Assembly (NCBI GenBank): GCA_937871155.1
Contig: CALMXV010000280.1
Coordinates: forward strand, 1-7,667
Reading direction: 5' to 3'
DNA from: an uncultured Taibaiella sp.
Lineage (GTDB): Bacteria; Bacteroidota; Bacteroidia; Chitinophagales; Chitinophagaceae
Length of the DNA stretch: 7,667 bases
The notes below the pieces were generated by a model, which was not told where the DNA came from, did no database searches, and saw only the letters and a list, made by a program, of their open reading frames with translations. Both the position numbers and the translations under genes were made by a program. Positions 1-7,610 of the stretch are shown in pieces; position 1 is the stretch's first letter, and every line of letters begins with the position of its first letter.

Positions 1-3000
1 AAATCAACCAAAGAAGGCGAAATAGTTGAGGAATTAGATTTGCGGGTTAAGGAAGTAATTGCTAAAGTTGGTAAAGAAGGCAAAAAATTTTATGAAATTC
101 ATCTAGACGGTAATGACAACTTTATTTATAATGAATATTCAGATGTTCAAATGACATTTAAAGATGATTTAAAAGAGATAATAAAATCATCTAAGGTTGA
201 TGAGCAAGGTAATATTGATAACAAGAAAACTGAATTTACGATTGTGGATATTTATCCTCTAAAGATTAAAGATGTAAACTATGAGAAAACAGAGGGTAAG
301 CATAAATATACTTTAACCTATCAAAATGGATGGCAAGAAGTAAAACAACCGAATAATTTTACTTTTAGATATAAAAATGCTCTCCATAAATCGTATGATT
401 ATATTGTTGAAACAGTATATGATAATCAAGGGAAAATAAGGACTCAGCAGGGGAAGGAGCGAAAACTCAGAGAACCTGATTTAAGTGATAATTCTTCGGA
501 TTGGACATTGTTAAAAAAGAAAACCGAAAAAGAAACACTGGCTTTTAATATTGAAAAAGGATACCAAAACAGTAATGGAAGTGCTAAAAGCTATATTTCG
601 CCAAGAATTTATAATGTCCTAAAAAACGATGCACAATCAGAAACAGGTAAACGCACAAAGATTATTGGTGGAATGTTTCAGGTGGTGGACAGGGACTTTT
701 ATCGTGAGGAACTAAAACAAATTATTGCTACTCAAAAACAGTTTCATAGTAGTTTAAATGATAAAGAAGTATTCGATAAGTGTATAAAATTTCTATATCC
801 CCAAAATAAAAATCATCAAAAGGCTTTATTAAAAAATAAAGATGCCATTCAACATTTATTGGTAGAAGATATATTGATGTATCAAAGACCGCTTAAAAGC
901 AAAAAATCAGAAATTGCTAATTGTAAATATGAAATTCGTTATTGGAAAAATGTAGAGGATAAAAACGGTAATCCGATAGAAAAGGTTGATATTGAAACGG
1001 GAGAAGTAAAAACTATAAAAGAACCTGTTTACATAAAAGTAGTTTCGGCTTCGCATCCATATTTTCAGGAGTTTAGAATTTGGGATAAGCTACACAATTT
1101 AAGATTAATCCAACTTGAAAAAGAAGTGGATGGCAAAAAAATAACCAATCAGGATATAACAAAAGAGTTTTTCAAAAGCGAAAAAGAATATCAAGAACTT
1201 TTTGAAGAATTAAATAATCGAAACTCTTTAAATCAAGAACAGTTTTTAGCATATTGCAAAGAGAAATTCAAGATTGATTACAAATCAAAAGACAGCAACT
1301 TCGCTTGGAATTTTCCTGAAGATGAAGAAATAAAACGCAATGAAACACGAGTAAGTTTTGCAACTCGATTTAAACGATGTGGATTTGCGGAATATGCTGA
1401 TTTTCTTACACAGCAAAAAGAGTTAGAGTTGTGGCATTATCTGTATTCGGTTAATTACAAAGAGCGCACAGAAAATAACAATAAAAGCATAACTACTTTC
1501 TTCAACAACTATTTTGCAGGTTTTGATATTAATGAAGAAGTCAAAGAAAAAATCATTATTGATTTTAAAACTTATCCAAAATTTGCTTCTAAATATTGTG
1601 CATATTCGGAAAAAGCGTTGAAAAAACTATTGCCGTTCATTCGTTTGGCAGAACGAGAGCAAAAAGACAGTTGGAAAGATGAAAGTTGGTATCAGAAATG
1701 GCAAAAAAATCTTGTCACTCGTGAAAGTGAAATACTACAAAAATTAAAAGAAATTGATTTTAATGCAGAAGAAATTGATTACTCAAAAGTAATTAATACA
1801 AGTGTTGATTTGCAAAAAGGAGAAATACCTTTTCCAAAAGGTTTGTTCAATGTATTCAAGGGCTTTGAACAATCCGAAGAATTCCAACATTTGAATTTAA
1901 CACAAGCCTCTTATTTAATTTATGGCCGTCACTCGGAATTGGCACAAGCGAAATATTGGACTTCTCCTGATGACATCAGAAAACAACTACATCAGGAGCT
2001 GAAACAACACTCACTAAATAACCCAGTTGCTGAAAAAGTACTTTTGGAAATGATGCAAGTGGTTGCGGATATTTGGGATTATTATGGAGAAGGAAAAGAG
2101 AAATTTTTCTCGAGGATTCATTTGGAAGTCGGCAGAGAATTAAAGAAATCAGCCAAAGAAAAAGAAGCAGAAACAAAACGGATGTCTGGCAATAAAGGCC
2201 AAAACAAACGTATTCGTCAGATTTTGGAAGAATTTTTATCACAAAGTGATTATAATGCAAACCCAAGAAATCAAGATCATTTAGAAAGATTAAGAATTGT
2301 AGAAGAAGGAGCAGAACATACTAAAAACAATGATAAGAAATTCTTTGTCGATAAATCTTATTCAAAAAAAGACATTGAAGAAATTTTAAAAAAGCAAAAG
2401 ATAAGTCAAACAGATTTTGAAAAATACAAACTTTGGATTGAGCAAGGTTATCGTTCACCTTATTCGGGATTGATGATAAAGCTCACAGAATTATTTGATG
2501 GTAACAAATATAATATTGACCATATATTCCCACAAGCATCTAATACTAATAATTCTTTGAGTAATAAAGTTGTAGTTGAAGTGGATTTGAATAAATTGAA
2601 AAGCGATAGAACAGCAAGAGAATTTATACAAGCACAAAAAGGACAACCTCATCCGGATACTAAGACAAAAGTTTGTACCGAAGAAGAATATTTGAGTATC
2701 GTGAAAACACAATTTTCAGGAACAAAAAAATTAATTTTATTATCAAAGGAAATTCCGAAAGGATTTACAAGCAGTCAACTGAATAATTCCCGTCATATTG
2801 CTCGAAAAGCGATGGAATTGTTGAGTCATATTGTAAGAGAACCCGGAGAGGTTGAGTTTCGTTCTAAAAATGTGCTGCCTGTTACAGGAATGGTAACTAC
2901 TGAATTAAAGCGAACTTGGAAATTAGATCAAGTTTGGACAGAATTAGTTTCGCCACGATTTATCAGAATGAACGAACTTACGCAATCAAATTTATTTGGA

Positions 3001-5052
3001 AATTGGCAAATTGCTAAAAATGGTAAAGAATATTTTGATTGTAACTTAGATGATACTATTCGTGAAAAAGATGAATCTTACGACATTAAACGAATTGACC
3101 ACAGACATCACGCTTTGGACGCTTTAATTGTTGCATTGTGTACCGAAGAACATGTAAATTATATCAATAATATTAACGCCAATGCTAAATCTGAGAATTA
3201 TGGAAAACAAAAGCAAATAGAAAAATACCGACAAACACTGAAAAGAAAAATCAAGTTCACTAAAAAAGACGATGAGCAAGATGAAAACAACTGGTACTAT
3301 ATGTTGCCAGGGGAAATCCGCAAAGCAGAAGCTGAAAATTCTCGTAAGGATTCTGTCTTAGAAATGACTTATCATTATAAAGATTTTGATTCTTTTGGAC
3401 AGGACTACAAGAAAATGGTTTTAAACGCATTGCAGAATACCATTGTTACTTTCAAACAGAATTTACGAGTAATAAATAAAAGGGTAAATTATTACCAAGC
3501 AGAACCAAACACGAAAAAGAGAGTAGCACAGCAACCTAAGACACAGAAAGATATAGCAAACTCAACCAATAAGTATAATTGGGGAGTTCGCAGAAGTTTA
3601 GGAAAAGATACTTTTTATGGAAAACAAATCATAAATGGAGAAGAAAAGATTGTTGGTCGAGAAAAATTAGACATCACTTTCGATAGCAAAAGAATAAATA
3701 AAATATCAGATAGTGTAGGTCGTACAAAAACTATTTTGTTGAATCAACTAGAACAATATGATACCGTTGAATTGCCATTTGAAGAAGCTATTAAATACTT
3801 TGATGCTTTATTAGAAAAGCAAGAATTTGAAGCTATTGTAAACGATAGTGAAAATGAATTTCGATCTGTTGATGACTTAATGGAACACTTGAAAGCAAAT
3901 GGACATAAGTACAAAAAAGTTGATTATTCAAAATTGAATGTATTTATAGATAAAATTTCCGAACGGGATTTCAGAAATGAGTTTGCAGTCGATATAAAAG
4001 AACACCCCGAAATTGCTTTTGCACCTGAAGCAATCGAAGAAATGAATAAGCCTGAAAATATTCAGAAGCTCAATGATGGTAAAAATCACAAGCCTATTAA
4101 AAAGGTTAAAATTTCAAGGGGCTTTGGGAATCAAAGAGCTTTAAATGAAGAAAATAAAGAATCGGTGAAGTCAAAACAATTCGTAGTAAATGATGCGGGT
4201 TCAAATTTGTATTTGGGGTTTTATGAAGGATTTGTTAAAGATAAAAATGGTAATGAAATTAGAGATGAACAAGGACGCAAAATCAAAGAACGTAAATTTC
4301 AAGACATCGGGTTAATCGACCTCATAGAATCATTAAAACAAGACAAAGAGAATCGTATAAACCCTTTATCTGATAAAGTTTATGACGATAAAGGCAATAA
4401 TTATAACTTGATTTTTACGCTTTCTCCACTAGATTTAGTTTATGTACCAACAGAAGAAGAAATCGAAAGCCCATCTCAAGTTGATTTTAATAATCTGACA
4501 AAAGAACAAGTTGATAGAGTTTACAAGTATGTTGATGGCGGTAGTGCAATAGCTAATTTTGTTCCATTCACAGTAGCTCAACCTGTATGGAGGTTCCATG
4601 ATGATAAAAAGAAGAAAGAAATTCATAATCAATTATTAGAAAAATCATTGCTTACAATCTCTGAAAAAGAGTTGATAAAAGACGAATTTGGTTTTGGCAG
4701 TCAGCAAACCAAAAATCAAAATATGATTGACGGTAAAACACAGATCAAAAAGATATGTTGGAAACTTAAAGTTGATAGATTAGGAAATATTTTAACTCCT
4801 GGTTCTAATTATCCAAACAAAAGAGACACAAGCAATATCATTTCTGAACCACGAGCGGTGTATCAAAAAAAGTGGTCTTTAAAAAGCTTTAATTCCTTTG
4901 ATACAATGGAACAAGATCAGTTATCCTATTATGCATCTTTGTCCCCAATAGAACGGCTTCAAGTTTTAAAAGAATTGACTCTAAAAGCCTTTGGGTTCAG
5001 GCAGGAATCCGACATGAATGTAATTGAACGTAAAATAAAATTTGAAAAATAA
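1..5052 (+). CDS. cas9: Large type II-C Cas9 endonuclease, 5'-partial
   Basis: RNA-guided DNA endonuclease, partial at the 5' side: the frame is open from base 1, so the TTG at 40 is not a real start. Numbering from codon 1 of the window (1683 residues visible), the recognition lobe comes first and includes the Bacteroidota-type blocks YQRPLKSKKS and SHPYFQEFRIW. RuvC-II (IHLEVGRE) has catalytic E709. The HNH domain (YNIDHIFPQ) has D840/H841, with N864 at the expected later position. RuvC-III (HHALDA) has H1037 and D1040. The WED/PI region follows (FKQNLRVINK, FAPEAIEEMNK, LSPLDLVYVPTEEE). Family members normally end near KVDRLGN, but this one continues about 87 residues (separate entry). RuvC-I and the bridge helix are upstream of the window. 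If these are of normal length, the whole protein exceeds about 1,800 residues, far above the roughly 1,400-1,500 usual in this branch. All visible catalytic residues are present, so it should cut both strands. It is visibly more AT-rich than cas1. Confidence 0.97.
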   Translation, partial: KSTKEGEIVEELDLRVKEVIAKVGKEGKKFYEIHLDGNDNFIYNEYSDVQMTFKDDLKEIIKSSKVDEQGNIDNKKTEFTIVDIYPLKIKDVNYEKTEGKHKYTLTYQNGWQEVKQPNNFTFRYKNALHKSYDYIVETVYDNQGKIRTQQGKERKLREPDLSDNSSDWTLLKKKTEKETLAFNIEKGYQNSNGSAKSYISPRIYNVLKNDAQSETGKRTKIIGGMFQVVDRDFYREELKQIIATQKQFHSSLNDKEVFDKCIKFLYPQNKNHQKALLKNKDAIQHLLVEDILMYQRPLKSKKSEIANCKYEIRYWKNVEDKNGNPIEKVDIETGEVKTIKEPVYIKVVSASHPYFQEFRIWDKLHNLRLIQLEKEVDGKKITNQDITKEFFKSEKEYQELFEELNNRNSLNQEQFLAYCKEKFKIDYKSKDSNFAWNFPEDEEIKRNETRVSFATRFKRCGFAEYADFLTQQKELELWHYLYSVNYKERTENNNKSITTFFNNYFAGFDINEEVKEKIIIDFKTYPKFASKYCAYSEKALKKLLPFIRLAEREQKDSWKDESWYQKWQKNLVTRESEILQKLKEIDFNAEEIDYSKVINTSVDLQKGEIPFPKGLFNVFKGFEQSEEFQHLNLTQASYLIYGRHSELAQAKYWTSPDDIRKQLHQELKQHSLNNPVAEKVLLEMMQVVADIWDYYGEGKEKFFSRIHLEVGRELKKSAKEKEAETKRMSGNKGQNKRIRQILEEFLSQSDYNANPRNQDHLERLRIVEEGAEHTKNNDKKFFVDKSYSKKDIEEILKKQKISQTDFEKYKLWIEQGYRSPYSGLMIKLTELFDGNKYNIDHIFPQASNTNNSLSNKVVVEVDLNKLKSDRTAREFIQAQKGQPHPDTKTKVCTEEEYLSIVKTQFSGTKKLILLSKEIPKGFTSSQLNNSRHIARKAMELLSHIVREPGEVEFRSKNVLPVTGMVTTELKRTWKLDQVWTELVSPRFIRMNELTQSNLFGNWQIAKNGKEYFDCNLDDTIREKDESYDIKRIDHRHHALDALIVALCTEEHVNYINNINANAKSENYGKQKQIEKYRQTLKRKIKFTKKDDEQDENNWYYMLPGEIRKAEAENSRKDSVLEMTYHYKDFDSFGQDYKKMVLNALQNTIVTFKQNLRVINKRVNYYQAEPNTKKRVAQQPKTQKDIANSTNKYNWGVRRSLGKDTFYGKQIINGEEKIVGREKLDITFDSKRINKISDSVGRTKTILLNQLEQYDTVELPFEEAIKYFDALLEKQEFEAIVNDSENEFRSVDDLMEHLKANGHKYKKVDYSKLNVFIDKISERDFRNEFAVDIKEHPEIAFAPEAIEEMNKPENIQKLNDGKNHKPIKKVKISRGFGNQRALNEENKESVKSKQFVVNDAGSNLYLGFYEGFVKDKNGNEIRDEQGRKIKERKFQDIGLIDLIESLKQDKENRINPLSDKVYDDKGNNYNLIFTLSPLDLVYVPTEEEIESPSQVDFNNLTKEQVDRVYKYVDGGSAIANFVPFTVAQPVWRFHDDKKKKEIHNQLLEKSLLTISEKELIKDEFGFGSQQTKNQNMIDGKTQIKKICWKLKVDRLGNILTPGSNYPNKRDTSNIISEPRAVYQKKWSLKSFNSFDTMEQDQLSYYASLSPIERLQVLKELTLKAFGFRQESDMNVIERKIKFEK
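4789..5049 (+). other. C-terminal extension of Cas9 resembling a nucleotidyltransferase partner protein
   Basis: This is the last 87 codons of cas9, after the KVDRLGN block that is normally near the C-terminus in Bacteroidota II-C Cas9 (family knowledge). It has a basic linker (EPRAVYQKKWSLKSF), then an acidic-to-helical unit with the pattern SFxxMEQDQLSYYASLSP, then IERLQVLKELTLKAFGF, ending in a basic tail. The SF..ME..Q..YYASL(S/T)P..RL pattern resembles small (about 80-100 residue) proteins that I recall being encoded directly upstream of MNT-type nucleotidyltransferases in Bacteroidota. Here such a nucleotidyltransferase starts two bases after the cas9 stop. I infer a gene fusion between cas9 and the upstream member of a two-gene module. 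The resemblance is from memory and has not been aligned. Confidence 0.6.
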
Positions 5053-5054
5053 CG

Positions 5055-5534
5055 ATGAATATATTTTTTAAGGAACATCAGGAAATCTTGAATGCACTCC
5101 TAAAGCATCATGTAAGCTTCATGCTAATTGGTGGCTATGCGGTCAACTACTACGGATACCACCGTACTACAGGAGATATGGATATTTGGCTGGAACCCTC
5201 CAATGAGAATAAGGCATTGTTGCTACAAGCCTTAGCCGCTTTGGGGTTTGATGAAGAAGGGATTGAAATTATAAATGGCTGGGATTTTACAACACCTCAG
5301 AAATTTCATATCGGGAGTGACAATCAGCCAGATAAAACAGAATTCATGACCCATATTTCAGGAATAACGTTTCAAGATGCGGCATCACAAAAAGCGAATG
5401 CAATAATCGATGGTTTACAACTTCCTATCATACATTACAACAGCTTGATTCAAAATAAAGAATCAACAGGAAGAACAAAGGACTTGGCAGATGTGGAATA
5501 TCTTAAAAAAATTATGCGATTGAAGAATAAGTAA
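5055..5534 (+). CDS. MNT-fold nucleotidyltransferase (DUF6036/AbiEii-like), Cas9-linked
   Basis: A 159-residue soluble protein with the polymerase-beta-type nucleotidyltransferase core. A helix is followed by LIGGYAVNYYGYHRTTGDMDIW: the GG turn is at G26/G27 and the metal-binding pair is D41 and D43. A third acidic position probably sits at E96 (KTEFMTHISGITF), where relatives I recall usually have Asp. The C-terminus has the common GRTKDLADVEYL helix. Such proteins transfer NMP groups to protein, RNA or small-molecule targets, and many belong to toxin-antitoxin or abortive-infection modules (MNT/HEPN, AbiE). The substrate here is unknown. The ATG lies two bases after the cas9 stop with no separate promoter or Shine-Dalgarno, so translation is probably coupled to cas9. 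No HEPN or other stand-alone partner is visible; the candidate partner is the Cas9 C-terminal extension. The fold is well supported, the role is open. Confidence 0.85.
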   Translation: MNIFFKEHQEILNALLKHHVSFMLIGGYAVNYYGYHRTTGDMDIWLEPSNENKALLLQALAALGFDEEGIEIINGWDFTTPQKFHIGSDNQPDKTEFMTHISGITFQDAASQKANAIIDGLQLPIIHYNSLIQNKESTGRTKDLADVEYLKKIMRLKNK

Positions 5535-5589
5535 ACAATTAATTTTTTTGAAAGCTTAGGTAAGTTGGCCAATGAAAAAATAAATAAAG

Positions 5590-6222
5590 ATGCTCCAGTT
5601 CAACACCTTTTACCATATCTATAACCACGCCAATGGTGATGATAACCTTTTTCGGGAGCAGAAGAACTACGGTTTCTTTATGGAGAAATACCATCAGCAT
5701 ATTGACCCGATTGCTGAAACCATTGCCTGGTGTCTGATGCCGAACCATTTTCATCTGCTGGTAAAAATTAGAAGCGAAAAGGAAATCGTTGATAATTTTT
5801 CTTCTTCGAGAACTTCAACTTTTCTAAAGTTTCAAACTTTAGAAAAGTTAGCGGAGGCGGAAGAAGAAAAATTAAAATTCCTCAGCAAACAGTTTTCTAA
5901 TTTTTTCAGCAGTTACACGCAAGCCTTTAATAAAGTATATAACCGGCGTGGTTCCTTATTTATAAAAAACTTTAAACGAAAAGAAATAACAAAAGATGCA
6001 TACCTAAGAAACCTTATCCTTTACATTCACCTCAATCCTATCAAACATGGCTTCACAAAAGATATTCAGGATTGGCAACACACTTCGTTCTATACCTTTC
6101 CTTCATCCTATACCTCACTACTCCAAACTATTTTTGACAACCACAACAATTACCACTTACTACACCAGGGCAAACAACTACTCTTTCATGAATACGACCT
6201 TCTAGAAAATGAGCTGACATGA
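5590..6222 (+). CDS. REP-associated tyrosine transposase (RAYT), IS200-like Y1 HUH family
   Basis: A 210-residue single-strand DNA nuclease/transposase of the Y1 family. The HUH motif is in CLMPNHFHLLV (H53, H55). The single catalytic tyrosine is most likely Y145 in LILYIHLNPIKHGF, a block diagnostic of RAYT proteins. YNRRGSLF (117-124) lies between them. RAYTs bind hairpins of REP elements and are usually single-copy, non-classical transposases. No insertion-sequence ends or second transposon gene are seen around it. Relative to relatives there seems to be an insert of about 25 residues near 70-95, which holds a perfect palindrome (separate entry). The gene follows the nucleotidyltransferase after 55 bases. 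Its stop overlaps the cas1 start (ATGA), so it is built into the cas operon rather than a recent disruption. The start ATG follows an A-rich stretch and the first residues (FNTFYHIYNHANGDDNLF) match the usual family N-terminus. All core residues are intact. Confidence 0.92.
   Translation: MLQFNTFYHIYNHANGDDNLFREQKNYGFFMEKYHQHIDPIAETIAWCLMPNHFHLLVKIRSEKEIVDNFSSSRTSTFLKFQTLEKLAEAEEEKLKFLSKQFSNFFSSYTQAFNKVYNRRGSLFIKNFKRKEITKDAYLRNLILYIHLNPIKHGFTKDIQDWQHTSFYTFPSSYTSLLQTIFDNHNNYHLLHQGKQLLFHEYDLLENELT
5817..5849 (+). repeat. Perfect 33-nt palindrome inside the transposase gene
   Basis: Two 16-base arms (5817-5832 and 5834-5849) are exact reverse complements around a single central C at 5833. The left arm reads AACTTTTCTAAAGTTT. 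The element is 33 nt, a multiple of three, and is read through in frame as codons 76-87 (STFLKFQTLEKL). It lies between the HUH motif and the catalytic tyrosine, in what looks like a variable loop. It would form a long hairpin in mRNA or single-stranded DNA. Because RAYT enzymes recognise hairpin DNA, it may be a REP-like substrate or a dispersed palindromic element inserted in frame. Confidence 0.95.
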
Positions 6223-7112
6223 TAAAACGCACGCTATACTTTGGCAATCCTGCATACCTGCATACCAAAAATGAACAATTGGTAATAAAACTTCCAGAAA
6301 CTGAGGAAATAAAAACAGCAGCTATAGAAGACATTGGAATAGTCATTTTAGACCATCAGCAAATCACCATTTCGCAAGCAGTTCTGGCAAAGCTTCTCGA
6401 AAACAACACTGCTGTTATTACGTGCAATAATACTCATCATCCTACAGGATTACTCTTAAACTTAGATGGACACACCCTACAAAGCCAACGATTTAAAGCG
6501 CAGATAGAAGCCTCAATACCACTAAAAAAACAACTCTGGCAACAAACCATAATAGCAAAGATTGCAAATCAAGCCAGCTTGTTGGCACATAAAAAACTGC
6601 CCAACAAATTACTGCTCCATCTTGCTGCAACTGTAAAAGCTGGTGATAGTGAAAATGGGGAAGCCCAAGCCGCAGCCTATTATTGGAAAACCTTATTTCC
6701 TGAATTTTTAAATTTTAAACGAAGTAGAGATGGCGATCCACCCAATAATTTACTCAACTATGGCTATGCAATCCTGCGAGCCATAGTAGCCAGAAATCTT
6801 GTGGGTAGCGGGTTGCTGCCCACCTTAGGTATCTTTCATCGCAATCAATACAATGCCTATTGCCTTGCCGATGATATCATGGAGCCTTATCGCCCTTATG
6901 TAGATAGGCTGGTGTATGAGATAGTAGAGATGAATGGAAAGTTTTTAGAGATGACTCCTAAAATGAAACAACAATTGCTAAGCATACCGGCTATGGATGT
7001 AGTGATAGATAAAGAAAAAAGCCCTTTGATGAATGCCGTGCAACGTACTACAGCCAGCCTTGCCAAATGTTTTGAAGGCAGTACGAGAAAGCTACTCTAT
7101 CCTGAATTATAA
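6219..7112 (+). CDS. cas1: CRISPR-associated endonuclease Cas1 (type II-C)
   Basis: A full-length 297-residue integrase of the spacer-acquisition complex, which works as Cas1-Cas2 heterohexamers joining prespacers to the leader end of the array. The start MIKRTLYFGNPAYL matches the standard family N-terminus and confirms the ATG. The beta-rich N-terminal domain (about 1-85) is followed by the helical catalytic domain. The metal-binding residues are E148 in GEAQAAAYYW, H207 in GIFHRNQYNAYCLADD, and by type II convention E222 in DDIMEPYRP, with D218/D219 adjacent. The start codon overlaps the transposase stop by four bases (ATGA), indicating translational coupling to that gene. cas2 follows after nine bases. 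Base composition is visibly richer in GC than cas9. No damage is seen. Confidence 0.98.
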   Translation: MIKRTLYFGNPAYLHTKNEQLVIKLPETEEIKTAAIEDIGIVILDHQQITISQAVLAKLLENNTAVITCNNTHHPTGLLLNLDGHTLQSQRFKAQIEASIPLKKQLWQQTIIAKIANQASLLAHKKLPNKLLLHLAATVKAGDSENGEAQAAAYYWKTLFPEFLNFKRSRDGDPPNNLLNYGYAILRAIVARNLVGSGLLPTLGIFHRNQYNAYCLADDIMEPYRPYVDRLVYEIVEMNGKFLEMTPKMKQQLLSIPAMDVVIDKEKSPLMNAVQRTTASLAKCFEGSTRKLLYPEL

Positions 7113-7460
<348 letters not shown>

Positions 7461-7531
7461 TTGCATTTGCCACGTGATGCTTATTCGAAGTGGTGATAAA
7501 ATTAGCATTTGAAAAACTGCCTTAATAAAAC

Positions 7532-7563
7532 AAAAATAAACGGAATTAACTCCGTTTATTTTT
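7532..7563. terminator. Bidirectional Rho-independent terminator
   Basis: A perfect 13-bp stem (AAAAATAAACGGA with TCCGTTTATTTTT) encloses a 6-base loop. The stem base is A/T-rich, giving a U-tract on either strand, and the - strand continues into a further T run. It lies 71 bases after the cas2 stop, suiting the end of the cas operon. If the array is transcribed on the - strand it would also stop the pre-crRNA before it runs into cas2. Confidence 0.85.
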
Positions 7564-7610
7564 AAGATAAAACAACTTGAAACCCTTTACTGTTAGGCAT
7601 TTCAGCCAAC

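Noticed and set aside
40..42. TTG as start codon of cas9
   Set aside because: The frame is open back to base 1, and the sequence there is mid-recognition-lobe type; RuvC-I and the bridge helix are absent, so the gene starts upstream of the window.
1976..2712. Minus-strand open frames inside cas9
   Set aside because: They are short, lie opposite conserved Cas9 HNH/RuvC coding sequence, and their translations look like random hydrophobic and Phe/Leu-rich shadow sequence.
5535..5589. Promoter or terminator between the nucleotidyltransferase and the transposase
   Set aside because: There is a T run and small palindromes (AAGCTT, TTGGCCAA), but no stem followed by a U-tract and no TAnnTTTG-like box at suitable spacing.
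5535..5612. Open stretch in frame after the nucleotidyltransferase stop, reading ...FFESLGKLANEK...HLLPYL
   Set aside because: It looks faintly protein-like and is in the same frame, but it has no start codon, runs into the transposase gene and matches no family I recognise. Read-through or a relic cannot be supported.
5535..6222. Classical insertion sequence interrupting the cas operon
   Set aside because: No target duplication, terminal inverted repeats or IS200-type end hairpins were seen at the gene edges, and the ATGA overlap with cas1 argues against a simple insertion.
5539..6346. Minus-strand open frames opposite the transposase and cas1 start
   Set aside because: They are shadows of well-supported + strand genes with no recognisable domain.
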